Positions 63,978 to 64,000 of a DNA stretch of 64,000 nt are shown here, in pieces (position 1 is the first letter of the stretch; each line of letters starts with the position of its first letter). The notes under the pieces are model-generated. The model was not told where the DNA came from, searched no databases, and worked only from the letters and a program-made list of their open reading frames with translations. Position numbers and translations under genes: made by a program. This DNA comes from Devosia sp. GTDB taxonomy: Bacteria > Pseudomonadota > Alphaproteobacteria > Rhizobiales > Devosiaceae. Where the stretch lies: NCBI RefSeq assembly GCF_024707125.1, contig NZ_JANQAH010000009.1, positions 840,265 to 904,264 of the forward strand. Direction: 5' to 3'.

Positions 63978-64000
63978 TTGACAGTGAAAAAGAACTTCAC
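63978..64000 (+). promoter_or_regulatory. Second -35 element at the window edge
   Basis: TTGACA at 63978-63983 is a perfect -35 hexamer; its -10 would fall at about 64001. Tandem promoters are usual for rRNA operons, which supports, but does not prove, an rrn operon beyond the edge. Confidence 0.35.

Overview
The window is GC-rich DNA from an alphaproteobacterium, most likely of the order Hyphomicrobiales (Rhizobiales); a Devosia-like soil bacterium is my best guess, not proven. Supporting signs are a DivL-type cell-cycle kinase with tyrosine in place of the phospho-histidine, a RirA iron regulator, a PcaQ-controlled pca operon, a dense cluster of GANTC (CcrM) sites, and many palindromic intergenic repeats. 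No tRNA, rRNA, insertion sequence, prophage or CRISPR array was seen. The last 200 bases carry strong promoters that resemble an rRNA operon leader.

Layout. 1-4.6 kb: the end of a chemoreceptor, then divL-tsaE. 4.6-9.1 kb: a ugpBAEC glycerol-3-phosphate importer behind a three-repeat Pho box. 9.2-14 kb: a CHASE-PAS-GGDEF-EAL enzyme, a Gfo/Idh/MocA oxidoreductase and a BrkB/YihY membrane protein. 14.1-19.5 kb: a dppABCDF-like peptide importer on the minus strand. 19.7-27.3 kb: small accessory genes, a ROK regulator, an HU/IHF protein, rirA, a possible small RNA, uup and an aldo/keto reductase. 27.4-35.2 kb: a zinc dehydrogenase, a FadR-type GntR regulator, a ribose-type sugar ABC transporter, a KDF-dehydrogenase-like SDR and L-fuconate dehydratase, together suggesting L-fucose use by the non-phosphorylated route. 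35.3-36.4 kb: an HD-GYP response regulator. 36.4-42.3 kb: a ferric-siderophore ABC transporter divergent from three tandem paralogous binding proteins, with a RirA-type IRO box between them. 42.4-43.9 kb: a class D beta-lactamase and a lytic transglycosylase lipoprotein.

44.1-63.7 kb is an aromatic-acid island: pcaIJF, pcaDCHGB with divergent pcaQ, a MHYT-GGDEF-EAL protein, an AraC regulator divergent from a branched-chain-type ABC transporter (probably an aromatic-acid importer), a vanillin/hydroxybenzaldehyde-type dehydrogenase, and a PobR-like regulator divergent from pobA. Together these would take an aromatic aldehyde to 4-hydroxybenzoate, protocatechuate and then succinyl-CoA plus acetyl-CoA.

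Four conserved genes (ugpA, the HD-GYP regulator, pcaB, livG) each carry one single-base frameshift, three of them in homopolymers. This looks more like consensus error than gene decay. I found no clearly undescribed multi-gene system. The best leads are the Tyr-DivL unit with its GANTC cluster, the rirA locus with ICE and IRO boxes plus a candidate small RNA, and the triplicated siderophore-binding proteins with a near-identical 75-bp patch.
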